A stretch of DNA of 44,442 bases, taken from assembly GCA_947475655.1 (NCBI GenBank), contig CANJOB010000004.1:1-44442 (forward strand), in the 5' to 3' direction. Below, one piece after another: positions 17,047 to 25,258 of this stretch (position 1 is its first letter; each line of letters begins with the position of its first letter). The position numbers and the translations under genes were made by a program. The notes under the pieces were generated by a model. It made no database searches. It worked only from the letters and a program-made list of their open reading frames with translations, and was not told the DNA's origin. The DNA is from Caulobacterales bacterium (lineage in GTDB: Bacteria > Pseudomonadota > Alphaproteobacteria > Caulobacterales > Caulobacteraceae).

Positions 17047-18952
17047 AGGCGCGCCGCCAGGCCTGGAACATCAGCACCCGCCACAGGGTGGCCTGCCGGT
17101 CGAGCGCGCCCGACTGGTGCTCGGCCCACAGCCGGCCGACCAGGCTGGCGTCAAGCAGGTCGTCGTCGGCGCGGGGCAGCAGGTCGTGCGCCCAGGCCCT
17201 CAGCGGCCCGCGCAGCCATTCACCGACCGGCACGCCGAACCCCATCTTCGGCCGCTCGACCATCTCGCGCGGCACGTGCTTGTAGAGCAGCGCCCGCAGC
17301 GGCCATTTCGACTGGCCGTGCAACAGCTTCATCTCCATCGGCAGGCGGGCGGCGAATTCGACCACGTCGTGATCGAGCAGCGGCACACGCGTCTCCAGGC
17401 TGACCGCCATGGCGGCGCGGTCGACCTTGGTCAGGATGTCGTCCGGCAGGTAGGTGGCCGCGTCCAGCCCCGAGACCGCGCTTAGGTAGTCGAGCCCCGG
17501 CGGCGGGGTGAAGTCGGTCAGCGGATAGGGCGTGCGCCCGTCGCCGCGAGCCAGCCCGCCGTTCAGCCGCGGCTGGTAGGTCATTTCCAGGTAGTGATCG
17601 ATGCCGCCGTCGCCGGCGATGATCTCGCGCAGGGTGTTGAGCCTGCTGGTGGTGACGCGGTGCGACAGCCGGCCGGGCGCCAGCCGCACCAGGGCGGCGA
17701 TGAGCGGCGTGGCGCGGGGGTGCAGGGCGTGCCGCAGCAGCCGCTTCATCGGCAGGCGCCCCAGCAGCCGGGCGTCGAAATAGCGGTCGTAGCCGCAGAA
17801 GAGTTCGTCGCCGCCGTCGCCCGACAGGCTGACGGTCACGTCGCGGCGGGCCAGGGCCGCCACCAGGGCGGTGGGGATCATCGAGGTGTCGGCGAAGGGC
17901 TCGTCCCAGATGGCCGGCAGGTCCGGGATCAGCCCCAGGGCGTCGTTGGCCGAGACCATCAGTTCGGTGTGGTCGGTCCCCAGATGGGCGGCCACGGCCT
18001 TGGCGTGGGGGGCCTCGTTGAAGGCCTGCTCCGCGAAGCCGATCGAGAAGGTCCGCACCGGGCGGGGCGAGAGGCTCTGCATCAGGGCGACGATGGTGCT
18101 GGAATCGATCCCGCCGGACAGGAAGGCGCCGACCGGCACGTCGGCGACCATCTGCAGCCGCACCGCCTCGGTCAGCAGGGCCTCAAGCCGGTTTTGCGCC
18201 TCGGCGGCGGAGCCTTCGAAACGCGGCGCGCCGAGGCTGTCCTCCAGCCGCCAGTAGGGCTCGACACGCAGCCTGCCGGGGTCGGGTCCGTCGGCCGCAT
18301 CCAGCTCCAGCAGGCAGCCGGGTTTGAGCTTGTAGACTCCCTCGTGGATCGAATGCGGGGCGGGGACGGCGGTCAGGGAAAAATACAGCGACAGCGCCCG
18401 GCGGTCGATCGGCGCGGAAAAGCCGGGGAAGGCGCGCAGGGCCCGCAGCTCCGACCCGAACAGGAAGGCGCCGTTGGACCAGCCATAGTAGAGCGGCTTC
18501 TCGCCCATGCGGTCGCGCGCCAGGGTGAGGCGGCGTGTGCGGCGGTCCCAGACCGCGAAGGCGAACATGCCCTTGGCGCGCTGAAGCGCCTGCGCCACAC
18601 CGAAGCGGTCGATGGCCTCGACCAGCACCTCGGTGTCGGAGGTCCCGCGCCAGGCGGGGGCCGGCCGCCCAGCCTCCAGTTCGGCGCGCAGGACGGCGTG
18701 GTTGTAGATCTCGCCGTTAAAGGTGAGCACGTAGCGGCCCGAGGCCGACAGCATCGGCTGGTGTCCGGCCGGGGAGAGGTCGAGGATGCTCAGGCGCCGG
18801 TGGCCCAGCGCGACATGCGCCTCGGGATCGACCCAGTAGCGGTGCTCGTCGGGGCCGCGGTGGCGCAGGGGGCCGGTCATGGCCGCGATCGCGGCGTGCG
18901 GGTCGGCGGCGCCGTTTCCGGCCGCGGTCACGAAACCCGAAAAGCCGCACAT
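17036..18952 (-). CDS. asnB: Glutamine-hydrolysing asparagine synthase family amidotransferase
   Basis: A 638-residue protein. The frame is open further upstream, but the correct start is ATG 18952, which places the catalytic cysteine at position 2 (MCGFSGF). The class II glutaminase domain shows FNGEIYNH, GTSDTEVLVE and RDRMGEKPLYYGW. The synthetase domain has the pyrophosphate loop SGGIDSS near residue 280, then SGDGGDELFCGYDRY and VSLETRVPLLDH. In polysaccharide loci such enzymes often amidate uronic acids or supply another amide rather than making free asparagine. Coupling to the GT at 15964 and the nearby UDP-glucuronate epimerase support that idea, but true AsnB activity cannot be excluded. 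Confidence 0.93.
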   Translation of the reverse strand: MCGFSGFVTAAGNGAADPHAAIAAMTGPLRHRGPDEHRYWVDPEAHVALGHRRLSILDLSPAGHQPMLSASGRYVLTFNGEIYNHAVLRAELEAGRPAPAWRGTSDTEVLVEAIDRFGVAQALQRAKGMFAFAVWDRRTRRLTLARDRMGEKPLYYGWSNGAFLFGSELRALRAFPGFSAPIDRRALSLYFSLTAVPAPHSIHEGVYKLKPGCLLELDAADGPDPGRLRVEPYWRLEDSLGAPRFEGSAAEAQNRLEALLTEAVRLQMVADVPVGAFLSGGIDSSTIVALMQSLSPRPVRTFSIGFAEQAFNEAPHAKAVAAHLGTDHTELMVSANDALGLIPDLPAIWDEPFADTSMIPTALVAALARRDVTVSLSGDGGDELFCGYDRYFDARLLGRLPMKRLLRHALHPRATPLIAALVRLAPGRLSHRVTTSRLNTLREIIAGDGGIDHYLEMTYQPRLNGGLARGDGRTPYPLTDFTPPPGLDYLSAVSGLDAATYLPDDILTKVDRAAMAVSLETRVPLLDHDVVEFAARLPMEMKLLHGQSKWPLRALLYKHVPREMVERPKMGFGVPVGEWLRGPLRAWAHDLLPRADDDLLDASLVGRLWAEHQSGALDRQATLWRVLMFQAWRRAYGG

Positions 18953-18975
18953 GCGCCCGGACGCCTCCTTCACAC

Positions 18976-19025
18976 GCGCGTTTCGACTCATCCTGGAAAC
19001 CGCTATCCAGGGAGTCGAGGCGCGC
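18976..19025. promoter_or_regulatory. Long interrupted palindrome with paired GANTC sites between divergent genes
   Basis: Arms GCGCG-TT-TCGACTC-A-T-CCTGG (18976-18996) and CCAGG-GAGTCGA-GG-CGCGC (19007-19025) give 17 base pairs, with one 2-base bulge and a 2-base mismatch, closing a 10-base loop. Each arm contains one GANTC (GACTC at 18985-18989, GAGTC at 19012-19016), the CcrM methylation target in Caulobacterales. It lies in the 129-base gap between the minus-strand asnB start and the plus-strand flippase operon. It could be an operator or a leader hairpin. Confidence 0.6.
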
Positions 19026-19081
19026 AGGCCTTCATTGGCACGGACCGGCGAGACCGCGCCAGTCCCCGGATTCCAGACGGA

Positions 19082-19135
19082 ATGAAGATCGTCCCTGTGA
19101 TTTCCGGGCTGAACATCGGGGGCGCGGGGCGCTAA
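19082..19135 (+). pseudogene. Remnant 5' end of a glycosyltransferase gene (17 codons)
   Basis: ATG at 19082 opens a 17-codon frame, MKIVPVISGLNIGGAGR, ending in TAA at 19133-19135. This is nearly the standard N-terminus of GT4 enzymes (pattern MKI-x-HVISGLNIGGAER), but nothing of the rest of the enzyme follows. The stop overlaps the flippase start by one base (TAATG). The simplest reading is a glycosyltransferase gene that lost all but its start, leaving a short leader that now couples translation to the flippase. A functional leader peptide is the alternative. Confidence 0.65.
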
Positions 19136-20457
19136 TGCTGTCGTGCGCCCGCAAACGCCTGCAGGCGCTGGGCGCCGACCAGCAAAGGGTGGTCCGCGCC
19201 CTGATGCATGTGTCCCTGTTCGTCCTGGTCGGGCGGCTGGCCGGGGCGGCCCGCGAGGTGGCGATCGCTGCCCGCTACGGCGCGGGGGCGGAGGTTGACG
19301 CCTACGTCCTGGTCTCCGGTCTGGTCGGCTGGCCGGTGTCGGTATGGACCAGCGTACTGTCGACCGTGCTGCTGCCGCTGCTGGTGCGCGAGGCGCAGGC
19401 CGCGGGGATGGCCCGCTTCCGCGACGAGCTGCTTGGGGCGTCACTCCTGCTCGGCCTGATGGTCGGCCTGGCCTGCGCCGGCGCGCTGCACTTCGCCATC
19501 GCCGGCGGCCATCTGGCCCTGGCGCCGCAGATCGCCGCCGTGGCCTTGGCGATCATCCCGGCCCTGGCCCTGACCGCGGCGATCGGCGTGGTGCTGGGCT
19601 TCTATTCCATGCTGCTGATGGCCGGCGGCAGCCACCTCAACACCCTGCTGGAGGGCGCCGCGCCCCTCACCGCCCTGGCCGCCGTGCTGCTGATCCCCGG
19701 CGGCGGGATCGTGTCTCTGGTCGGCGGGACCTTGGCGGGCCTTGTCCTGCAGCTGGCGCTGTCGGCCGTCCTGCAGCCGGCGCGTCCGCCGCCCTGGCCC
19801 CGGCTGTCGTTCCAGGCCCGGGTCTGGACGCCCTTCACCCGCGGCGTGGCCATCGTCGTCGCCGGCCAGGTGGTGATCAGCGCCACCGGGGCGGCCGACC
19901 AGCTGATGGTCGCCGGCCTGGGCGTATCGGCCAACGCCACCCTGGACTACGCCAACCGCCTGATCGCCCTGGCCATGAGCGTCGGGGCGGTGGTTGTGGC
20001 CCGCTCGATGCTGCCGGTGTTCGCCGGCATCGGCGACCGTTCGCGCACCTTGCGCCTGGCGGGGGGATGGAGCGCCGCCCTGTTCACCGCTGGCGCCGCC
20101 GGGGTGATCGTCGCCTGGCCCTTGGCGCCGTGGGCGGTGCAGCTTCTGTTCGAGCGCGGCGCCTTCACCGCCGCGGACACGGCGGCCGTGGCCGGCGCCT
20201 TGCGCACCGGCCTGCTGCAGGTCCCGCCGTTCCTGGCCGGGATGGTGATGGTGCAGCTTCTGGCCAGCCGTTCGGCCTATACTGCGTTCCTCCTGCTGGG
20301 TTTGCTGGGATTCGTCGTCAAGGTGGGGCTGAACCTGGTGCTGATTCCCCGCCTCGGCGTCGCCGGGGCCATGGCCGCCAGCGCCGGCATGTACTTGGTC
20401 AACGTTGTCGTGCTGCATGTCATCGCCTACAGCCCGGACCGGACCAGGGCGGCATGA
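19135..20457 (+). CDS. MurJ/Wzx-like lipid-linked oligosaccharide flippase
   Basis: A 440-residue integral membrane protein with about 12 hydrophobic helices. Visible MurJ (MviN) superfamily features are the N-terminal RLAGAAREVAIAARYGAGAEVDAYVLVSGL, a segment VISATGAADQLMVAGLGVSANATLDYANRLIAL, and LLFERGAFTAADTAAVAGALRTGLLQVPPF near the C-terminus. It is shorter than essential MurJ and lies inside a polysaccharide operon, so it probably flips the undecaprenyl-linked repeat unit (Wzx role). ATG 19135 overlaps the stop of a 17-codon remnant, and its own stop overlaps the next start as ATGA. Confidence 0.87.
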   Translation: MLSCARKRLQALGADQQRVVRALMHVSLFVLVGRLAGAAREVAIAARYGAGAEVDAYVLVSGLVGWPVSVWTSVLSTVLLPLLVREAQAAGMARFRDELLGASLLLGLMVGLACAGALHFAIAGGHLALAPQIAAVALAIIPALALTAAIGVVLGFYSMLLMAGGSHLNTLLEGAAPLTALAAVLLIPGGGIVSLVGGTLAGLVLQLALSAVLQPARPPPWPRLSFQARVWTPFTRGVAIVVAGQVVISATGAADQLMVAGLGVSANATLDYANRLIALAMSVGAVVVARSMLPVFAGIGDRSRTLRLAGGWSAALFTAGAAGVIVAWPLAPWAVQLLFERGAFTAADTAAVAGALRTGLLQVPPFLAGMVMVQLLASRSAYTAFLLLGLLGFVVKVGLNLVLIPRLGVAGAMAASAGMYLVNVVVLHVIAYSPDRTRAA

Positions 20458-21566
20458 AGATCGCCATCCTGATCCATTCCCTCGGCGGCGGGGGCGCCGA
20501 GCGCGTCACCGTCAACCTAGCCTGGCGCTGGGCGGAGGCGGGGGACGAGGTGGTGGTGCTCACCCTGTCGGACGCCGCGCCGCGCTACAGCCTTCATCCC
20601 CGCGTGCGGATCGTTCCGCTGGGGCTGGCGGCGCAGGGCGGCGGGGCGCTGCGGGCCATGGCCGCCAACCTGCGGCGCGTGCTCAAGATCCGCGCCGCCC
20701 TGCGCCGGGAACGGCCGGACATCGCCATCGGCATGATGACCGCCGCCGCCGTGCTGCTGGCCCTGGCCCGCACCGGCCTGCCGCTCAAGGCGATCGGCAG
20801 CGAACGGGTCTATCCGCCGGCTGTGGCGACCAAGTCGGCGTGGATGTGGCTACGAAGGGTGAGCTACGGCCTGCTCGACGGGATCGTCTGCCAGACCGGC
20901 GACGCCCGCGACTGGATCCTGGCCAACACCCGCGCCCGCCGCGCGTGGATCGTGCCCAACGCGGTGCGGTGGCCGATCGTGGCGCAGCCGCCGGTGGTCG
21001 CCCCGCCGGAAGGGCGGCCCTTTATCCTCGCCGCCGGCCGGTTCGTTCCGCAGAAGGAATTCTCGCGCCTGCCGCCGCTGTTCGCCCGCCTGGCGGCGCG
21101 TCATCCCGACTGGGACCTGGCGATCATCGGCGAGGGGCCCGAGCGCGCGGCGATCGAGGCGCAGCGAAGCGCCCTCGGCCTTGAAAACCGGATCCATCTT
21201 CCGGGATGGGTCGGCAATGTCGGCCAGTGGGGCGAGGCAGCCTCGCTGTTCGTGCTCACCTCACGCTTCGAGGGCTTTCCCAACACCCTGCTGGAGGCCA
21301 TGGCCTGCGGCCTGCCGGCGGTCAGCGTCGATTGCGACACCGGCCCGCGCGATATCATCATCGACGGCGTCGACGGCCTGCTCGTCCCGCTCGACGACGA
21401 GGGCGCGCTGGAGACGGCGCTGGACGGCCTGATGAGCGACGACCACCGTCGCGCCGCCATGGGCGAACAGGCGGCCAAGGTGCGGTCGCGCTTCTCCGAG
21501 GCGCGGATCATGGATCTCTGGCGAGGCGTGATCGGCGACACTGTTTCGGCGGGCTGCGCCCGATGA
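20454..21566 (+). CDS. Glycosyltransferase family 4
   Basis: A 370-residue GT-B enzyme. It starts at ATG 20454, overlapping the flippase stop (ATGA), and its own stop overlaps the next gene in the same manner. N-terminal MKIAILIHSLGGGGAERVTVNLAWRWAEAGDEV, middle AIGMMTAAAVLLALARTGLPLKAIGSERV, and C-terminal LAAGRFVPQKEFSRL, IIGEGPERAAIEAQ and FEGFPNTLLEAMACGLPAVSVDCDTGPRDII are typical of GalNAc-alpha-(1,4)-type or related transferases. It has an intact E-x7-E motif, unlike the GT at 14813. It probably adds one sugar of the repeat unit on the cytoplasmic side. Confidence 0.93.
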   Translation: MKIAILIHSLGGGGAERVTVNLAWRWAEAGDEVVVLTLSDAAPRYSLHPRVRIVPLGLAAQGGGALRAMAANLRRVLKIRAALRRERPDIAIGMMTAAAVLLALARTGLPLKAIGSERVYPPAVATKSAWMWLRRVSYGLLDGIVCQTGDARDWILANTRARRAWIVPNAVRWPIVAQPPVVAPPEGRPFILAAGRFVPQKEFSRLPPLFARLAARHPDWDLAIIGEGPERAAIEAQRSALGLENRIHLPGWVGNVGQWGEAASLFVLTSRFEGFPNTLLEAMACGLPAVSVDCDTGPRDIIIDGVDGLLVPLDDEGALETALDGLMSDDHRRAAMGEQAAKVRSRFSEARIMDLWRGVIGDTVSAGCAR

Positions 21567-22603
21567 CCGGCCCCGTGACCGCAGCCGGAGCCGCCGCCCG
21601 CTCGACCTGGGCCGAGCGGTTGCTGTGGGGCTTGATCGTCTGCGGCCTGTGCGCCGTGCTGGCCACCCGGGTGATCCCGGCGATGCCGGACGACATCAAC
21701 TACCTGACCTACTTCCGCGGCGTCACGCTCGCGCGGGGCTCGAATTGGTGGGCGGCGTTCCTCAATGAGCCGCTCTGGCTACTCTACACGCGGTATATGG
21801 GCGAGGCGTTCGGCGCGGAACTGGCGTTCAGGATCACGCTCTTCCTGTCGCCGCTGGTGCTGTTGGCGTCCTCGCGCCGCCTGCTTGGCGTCGTGGCGTG
21901 GCTGTTCTTCGTCTATTTCCTCATCGGCGCCAGCATCGCCGGCGGACTGTACGCCACGGTGATCCGGCAGGGGTTCGCCACCTCGGTGTTCATGGGTCTG
22001 GCGATGGTCGGGCTCAATCCGATCCTGGCGGCGCTGATCGCCGCCGGTTTCCACAGCTCGTTCCTGGCGGTGGTGGTGACGATCGGCCTGGTGGAGATGT
22101 TCGCCAACCCGAGATACCGCACCCTTTCCCTTATCCTGGCGGCGCTGTTCGCTATCGGCCTGCTGCTGGGCGTCAGCCAGATTCACATCGCTCTGGACGA
22201 CCCCAATCTGCAGGGCCGGCGCGGCCAGACCTACCGCGGCGCCCGCGGCCTCAATCTGCTGGGGCATCTGGGCATCCTCCTGCACTACGGGATCGCCCTC
22301 GGCCTGGCCTGTCCGCCGCTGAAATCCCTGCTCCACGAGCGGTATCGGCTCTATCTCTACGCCGTTGCCCTGAGCGTGATGACCTACATCGCCATGCTGG
22401 TGAACGCCGGTTTCACCCGCTTCTTCCTCACGGTGAAGATCGTCGTCACCCTGGCCCTGCTGCTGCGGATCAGATCACGGCGCGGGCAGCTCGCCCTGGC
22501 GTTCTGGTTCCTCGGCACCGTGGTTCTGACCATCAACGAGAGCCTGACGGATTCGCCCTACGCATGGTGGGCGCTCTGGCTCGGGATTCTCGGCGGCCGC
22601 TAG
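21563..22603 (+). CDS. EpsG-family polysaccharide polymerase-like membrane protein
   Basis: A 346-residue protein with about 9-10 transmembrane helices. It starts at ATG 21563 within the preceding GT stop (ATGA). Features of the EpsG family are an early periplasmic PDDINYLTYFRGV, the central VIRQGFATSVFMGLAMVG with its conserved R-x-G-F, HSSFLAVVV, and a late NAGFTRFFLTVKIVVTLAL. EpsG proteins act as Wzy-like polymerases in biofilm polysaccharide synthesis. With the O-antigen-ligase-like protein at 11118 this gives two polymerase candidates in one locus; one could be a ligase. It is followed by the damaged sugar transferase gene. Confidence 0.82.
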   Translation: MTGPVTAAGAAARSTWAERLLWGLIVCGLCAVLATRVIPAMPDDINYLTYFRGVTLARGSNWWAAFLNEPLWLLYTRYMGEAFGAELAFRITLFLSPLVLLASSRRLLGVVAWLFFVYFLIGASIAGGLYATVIRQGFATSVFMGLAMVGLNPILAALIAAGFHSSFLAVVVTIGLVEMFANPRYRTLSLILAALFAIGLLLGVSQIHIALDDPNLQGRRGQTYRGARGLNLLGHLGILLHYGIALGLACPPLKSLLHERYRLYLYAVALSVMTYIAMLVNAGFTRFFLTVKIVVTLALLLRIRSRRGQLALAFWFLGTVVLTINESLTDSPYAWWALWLGILGGR

Positions 22604-22689
22604 CCGCCCGGGCGCGCAAGCGGCGCGAGCGTGCAGAAAGGCCCGAATCGCCCGAAAAGAACTCTGAGTTGCGTCTTCAGAGACCCAAG

Positions 22690-24005
22690 GTGCGCGTGAC
22701 AGGCCTGTCCATACCACCGCAGCGCCTGAATGTGGTGCTGGCCCTGACGGTGAGCATGGCCGTGACCCTGGCCCTGACCGCCGTCTATGTGATGATCATG
22801 GCGCGGGCGGCGCCGGCGGGCGAACTGCAGCTCAGCCACCGCCTGCACATCCTGCTCAACTTCGTCTGCATCTACACGGTCGCCATGTCGTCGGGGCGGT
22901 TCCGCGGCGCGCTCGACCAGCGCCTCGCCAAGGTGTTCGCCACCGCCCTGTTCGTGCACGGCATGTTCGCCCTGCTGATCCTGGCCGGGCGGCTGTTCTG
23001 GTCTCGGCCGGTGCTGGTGCTGTCGTTTCTGGTCTCGCTCGCCGCCGGAGCCTTGATCGTGCTGCTGCGCCAGCGCTCGGCGCCGCGCGTGGCCCTGGTC
23101 GGGCCGGTGGTCGACGAGGCGATCTGGGCCGGGGTGAAGGGCGACCGCATCCGCGACCCTGCGGTCAACCTCTCCAGTTACGACATCGTCCTGGTCGCTT
23201 TCGACGGGCCGGTGTCGACGATGTGGACCAAGGCCCTGGCCCGGGCCATGCTCAGCGGCTGCCAGGCGCGGCACGTCGGCGAATACCTGGAGGAGATGGC
23301 CGGCGCCGTCTCCATCGACGACTTCGAACTCGACCATGTGTCGGACCGCAACAGCGCCTTCTACCGCCCGCTCAAACGCTTTCTCGACATCTCCATCACC
23401 CTGGCGGTCCTGCCCATCGCCCTGCCTCTGGTGCTGTTGTCGGCCGCCGCCATTCTGCTGACCATGGGCTGGCCGGTGTTTTTCGTGCAGCAGCGCATCG
23501 GCCTGGGCGGCGCACCATGCGCAAGATTGGCGAGGACGCCAGCGTGCGCGCCGCCGTGCGCGGCGACCTGCGCGTCACCCCTGTGGGCCGCTTCCTACGC
23601 CGCACCCGCATCGACGAACTGCCGCAGCTCTGGAACGTGCTGCGCGGCGACATGAGTCTGGTCGGGCCGCGCCCCGAAGCCAGCGTCCTGCATGCATCCT
23701 ACGTCGAGCATACCCCTGCCTATGTCTATCGCAACATGGTGCGGCCCGGCATCACCGGCTGGGCCCAGGTCAGCACCGCGCCGTCGTCCAATCCGGATGA
23801 GGCCCGCCGCAAGCTGCGCTACGACCTGTTCTATGTGAAGCGCGGCTCGGCGATGCTCGATTTCCTGATCCTGGCCCGCACCATCGGCGCCCTGATGCGC
23901 AGCCCGGAGGCCGCGCGCCGCGCGGCGCCGTCGATATCCGGCTCAGCCGCATTCGCGCCGCGCACAGCCGGCGGCGGTCCGGCCTACAGCCCGCCGGACC
24001 TGTAG
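22690..24005 (+). pseudogene. Polyprenyl-phosphate sugar phosphotransferase (initiating enzyme), disrupted by a small deletion
   Basis: The first frame encodes about 4 membrane helices, a small Rossmann-like segment (RVALVGPVVDEAIW), then the start of the bacterial sugar transferase domain: [34 protein letters not shown] and [10 protein letters not shown]. At about 23510 the sense moves to another frame that resumes with [16 protein letters not shown] and reads on through [39 protein letters not shown] and ITGWAQV to 24005. Family members have x-P-F-x-M-x-K-F between GG and RTM, so about 25 bases (3n+1) are missing. The DE dyad (IDELPQL) survives but cannot be reached in frame. The start is uncertain; GTG 22690 is used, with TTG 22669 possible. 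PssY/HfsE-type enzymes start polymer synthesis by loading the first sugar phosphate. Confidence 0.82.
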
Positions 24006-24008
24006 GTT

Positions 24009-24809
24009 TCAGGCGCGGCGGTAGACGTATTCGTCGCAGGCGGAACCGAACAGGCCGTGGCGGCGTCCGCCGAACGGCAAGACGCGCAAGGCCGAAAATT
24101 CGCGTGCGGTGAGAAAAGCGTCGATCTCTTCCGGCGTGGCCGATTCATACGGATAGCCGCCCAGCCAGTCGTGGATATCGTGGTCCCGTTCCATGCCGCG
24201 CCGGCCGTCGGTCGGCGGTCGCTTGCGAAAGCCTGTGGCCAAGCCGGAAATGACCGTGCGCCAGACGCCGAACAGAATCCGGATCAACTTCTGAACCGGG
24301 GCGGACGCCCTGGCGTAGATCGCCTTTTCCACCTTCCAAACGCCGCAAAGCGGGGTCTCGGCATAGATGGCGATAGCCAGAATTCCGCCGGGCGCCACCA
24401 TGGCGCCGGCCTTGTCGATGGCGCGCCACATGTCGCCGGTATGGTGCAGCACGCCCCAGGAATAGACGGCGTCATACCGGCCGGAGGCTTCAAACACGCT
24501 GGTGACAGCCGCGGACCAGGCGGCGGCGGGCGCGTGCCGCTCCAGGGTGTCGCGCGCGGTGGCGACCGAGTCGGCGTCGATGTCGATGCAGGTCACGTGG
24601 GCCGCGCCGGCGCGCAGGAGCGAGAGGGCGGGCAGGCCCGAGCCGCAGCCGATGTCGATCACCGTCTTGCCGTTCAGCGCGCCGTCCGGGAACAGGCGCT
24701 GGACGCCGCGATCGGAGTTGGCAATCCGCTCGTCGTCGATCAGGCCGGCGAACGAGCGCCAGTTCTTGCCGAACGCGAAGTGGCTGTCAGCCGCGGTCAG
24801 GTCGCCCAT
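24009..24809 (-). CDS. Class I SAM-dependent methyltransferase
   Basis: A 266-residue protein with a classic Rossmann methyltransferase core. Motif I VIDIGCGSG is at residues 50-58, followed by THVTCIDID-like acidic strand end, motif IV YDAVYSWGVLHHTGDM, and post-motif LVAPGGILAIAIY. The C-terminal half is extended (AIYARASAPVQKLIRILF...) and could hold the substrate. It probably methylates a sugar or lipid of the adjacent polysaccharide locus, or a small metabolite; this is inferred from position. Its stop is 3 bases from the convergent sugar-transferase stop. The product is intact and starts at ATG 24809. Confidence 0.88.
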   Translation of the reverse strand: MGDLTAADSHFAFGKNWRSFAGLIDDERIANSDRGVQRLFPDGALNGKTVIDIGCGSGLPALSLLRAGAAHVTCIDIDADSVATARDTLERHAPAAAWSAAVTSVFEASGRYDAVYSWGVLHHTGDMWRAIDKAGAMVAPGGILAIAIYAETPLCGVWKVEKAIYARASAPVQKLIRILFGVWRTVISGLATGFRKRPPTDGRRGMERDHDIHDWLGGYPYESATPEEIDAFLTAREFSALRVLPFGGRRHGLFGSACDEYVYRRA

Positions 24810-24860
24810 GCCCTCCTATAGCGGGCGGCCCTGAGTCGGGCCATCCTGCGGAAGCCCGGC

Positions 24861-25100
24861 TCAGGATCTTGCGGCGTGATTGCGGTTGTAGGCGCACCAC
24901 CGAAAGGCCAGTTCGCCCAGCACCTGCTCGGCCAGCGCCCGCGGCGCCTCCCGGCCCTGGCGGCGCATCGCGCCGACGCCGTAGGGGCTGGTCACCTGCA
25001 CCGTGTCGTTGGTCATGCGCCACAGGCCGCGATAGGCTTGGCCGCCGCGGCGGATGGTCAGGCGGTGGGTCTCGCCGGTGTTGCACTCGATGGCCGACAT
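24861..25100 (-). CDS. Small hypothetical protein (79 aa)
   Basis: A 79-residue soluble protein starting at ATG 25100, preceded by GGAGC on the minus strand. It begins MSAIECNTGETHRLTIRRGG and contains YRGLWRMTNDTVQVTSPYGVGAMRRQG, which looks like a small beta-rich fold, followed by an amphipathic C-terminal helix (ALAEQVLGELAFRWCAYNRNH). There is no signal peptide and no recognised domain. It lies between two methyltransferase genes with divergent spacing to the next. The coding bias is normal for the neighbourhood. Confidence 0.68.
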   Translation of the reverse strand: MSAIECNTGETHRLTIRRGGQAYRGLWRMTNDTVQVTSPYGVGAMRRQGREAPRALAEQVLGELAFRWCAYNRNHAARS

Positions 25101-25258
25101 GGTCTTGCTCCGTCCTTATCGATCCGGCAGGGTCGGGTCTTGAGGAGCAGTCTCGTCCCCCGTCGCTTAACCGGCGCGGAGCGGCGGCTTCATCGGGCGT
25201 TCAGGTCTCGCGTCGGGGAAAGATTGCGCTAGGCTCGGCCCTGAGGGGGCGGCGGGGC

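Noticed and set aside
14635-17403. A 922-codon plus-strand open frame across three glycan genes
   Set aside because: It is out of frame or antisense to the kinase, two glycosyltransferases and asnB, with Arg/Pro/Gly-rich nonsense sequence typical of GC-rich shadow frames.
19035-19050. Possible sigma-54 promoter (TTGGCACGG) ahead of the flippase operon
   Set aside because: The -24 block is good, but the GC of the -12 block is one base out of place, so the spacing is wrong.
17594-19135. A 513-codon plus-strand open frame opposite asnB
   Set aside because: Only its last 17 codons (the GT4-like stub from ATG 19082) look like protein; the rest is the complement of asnB.
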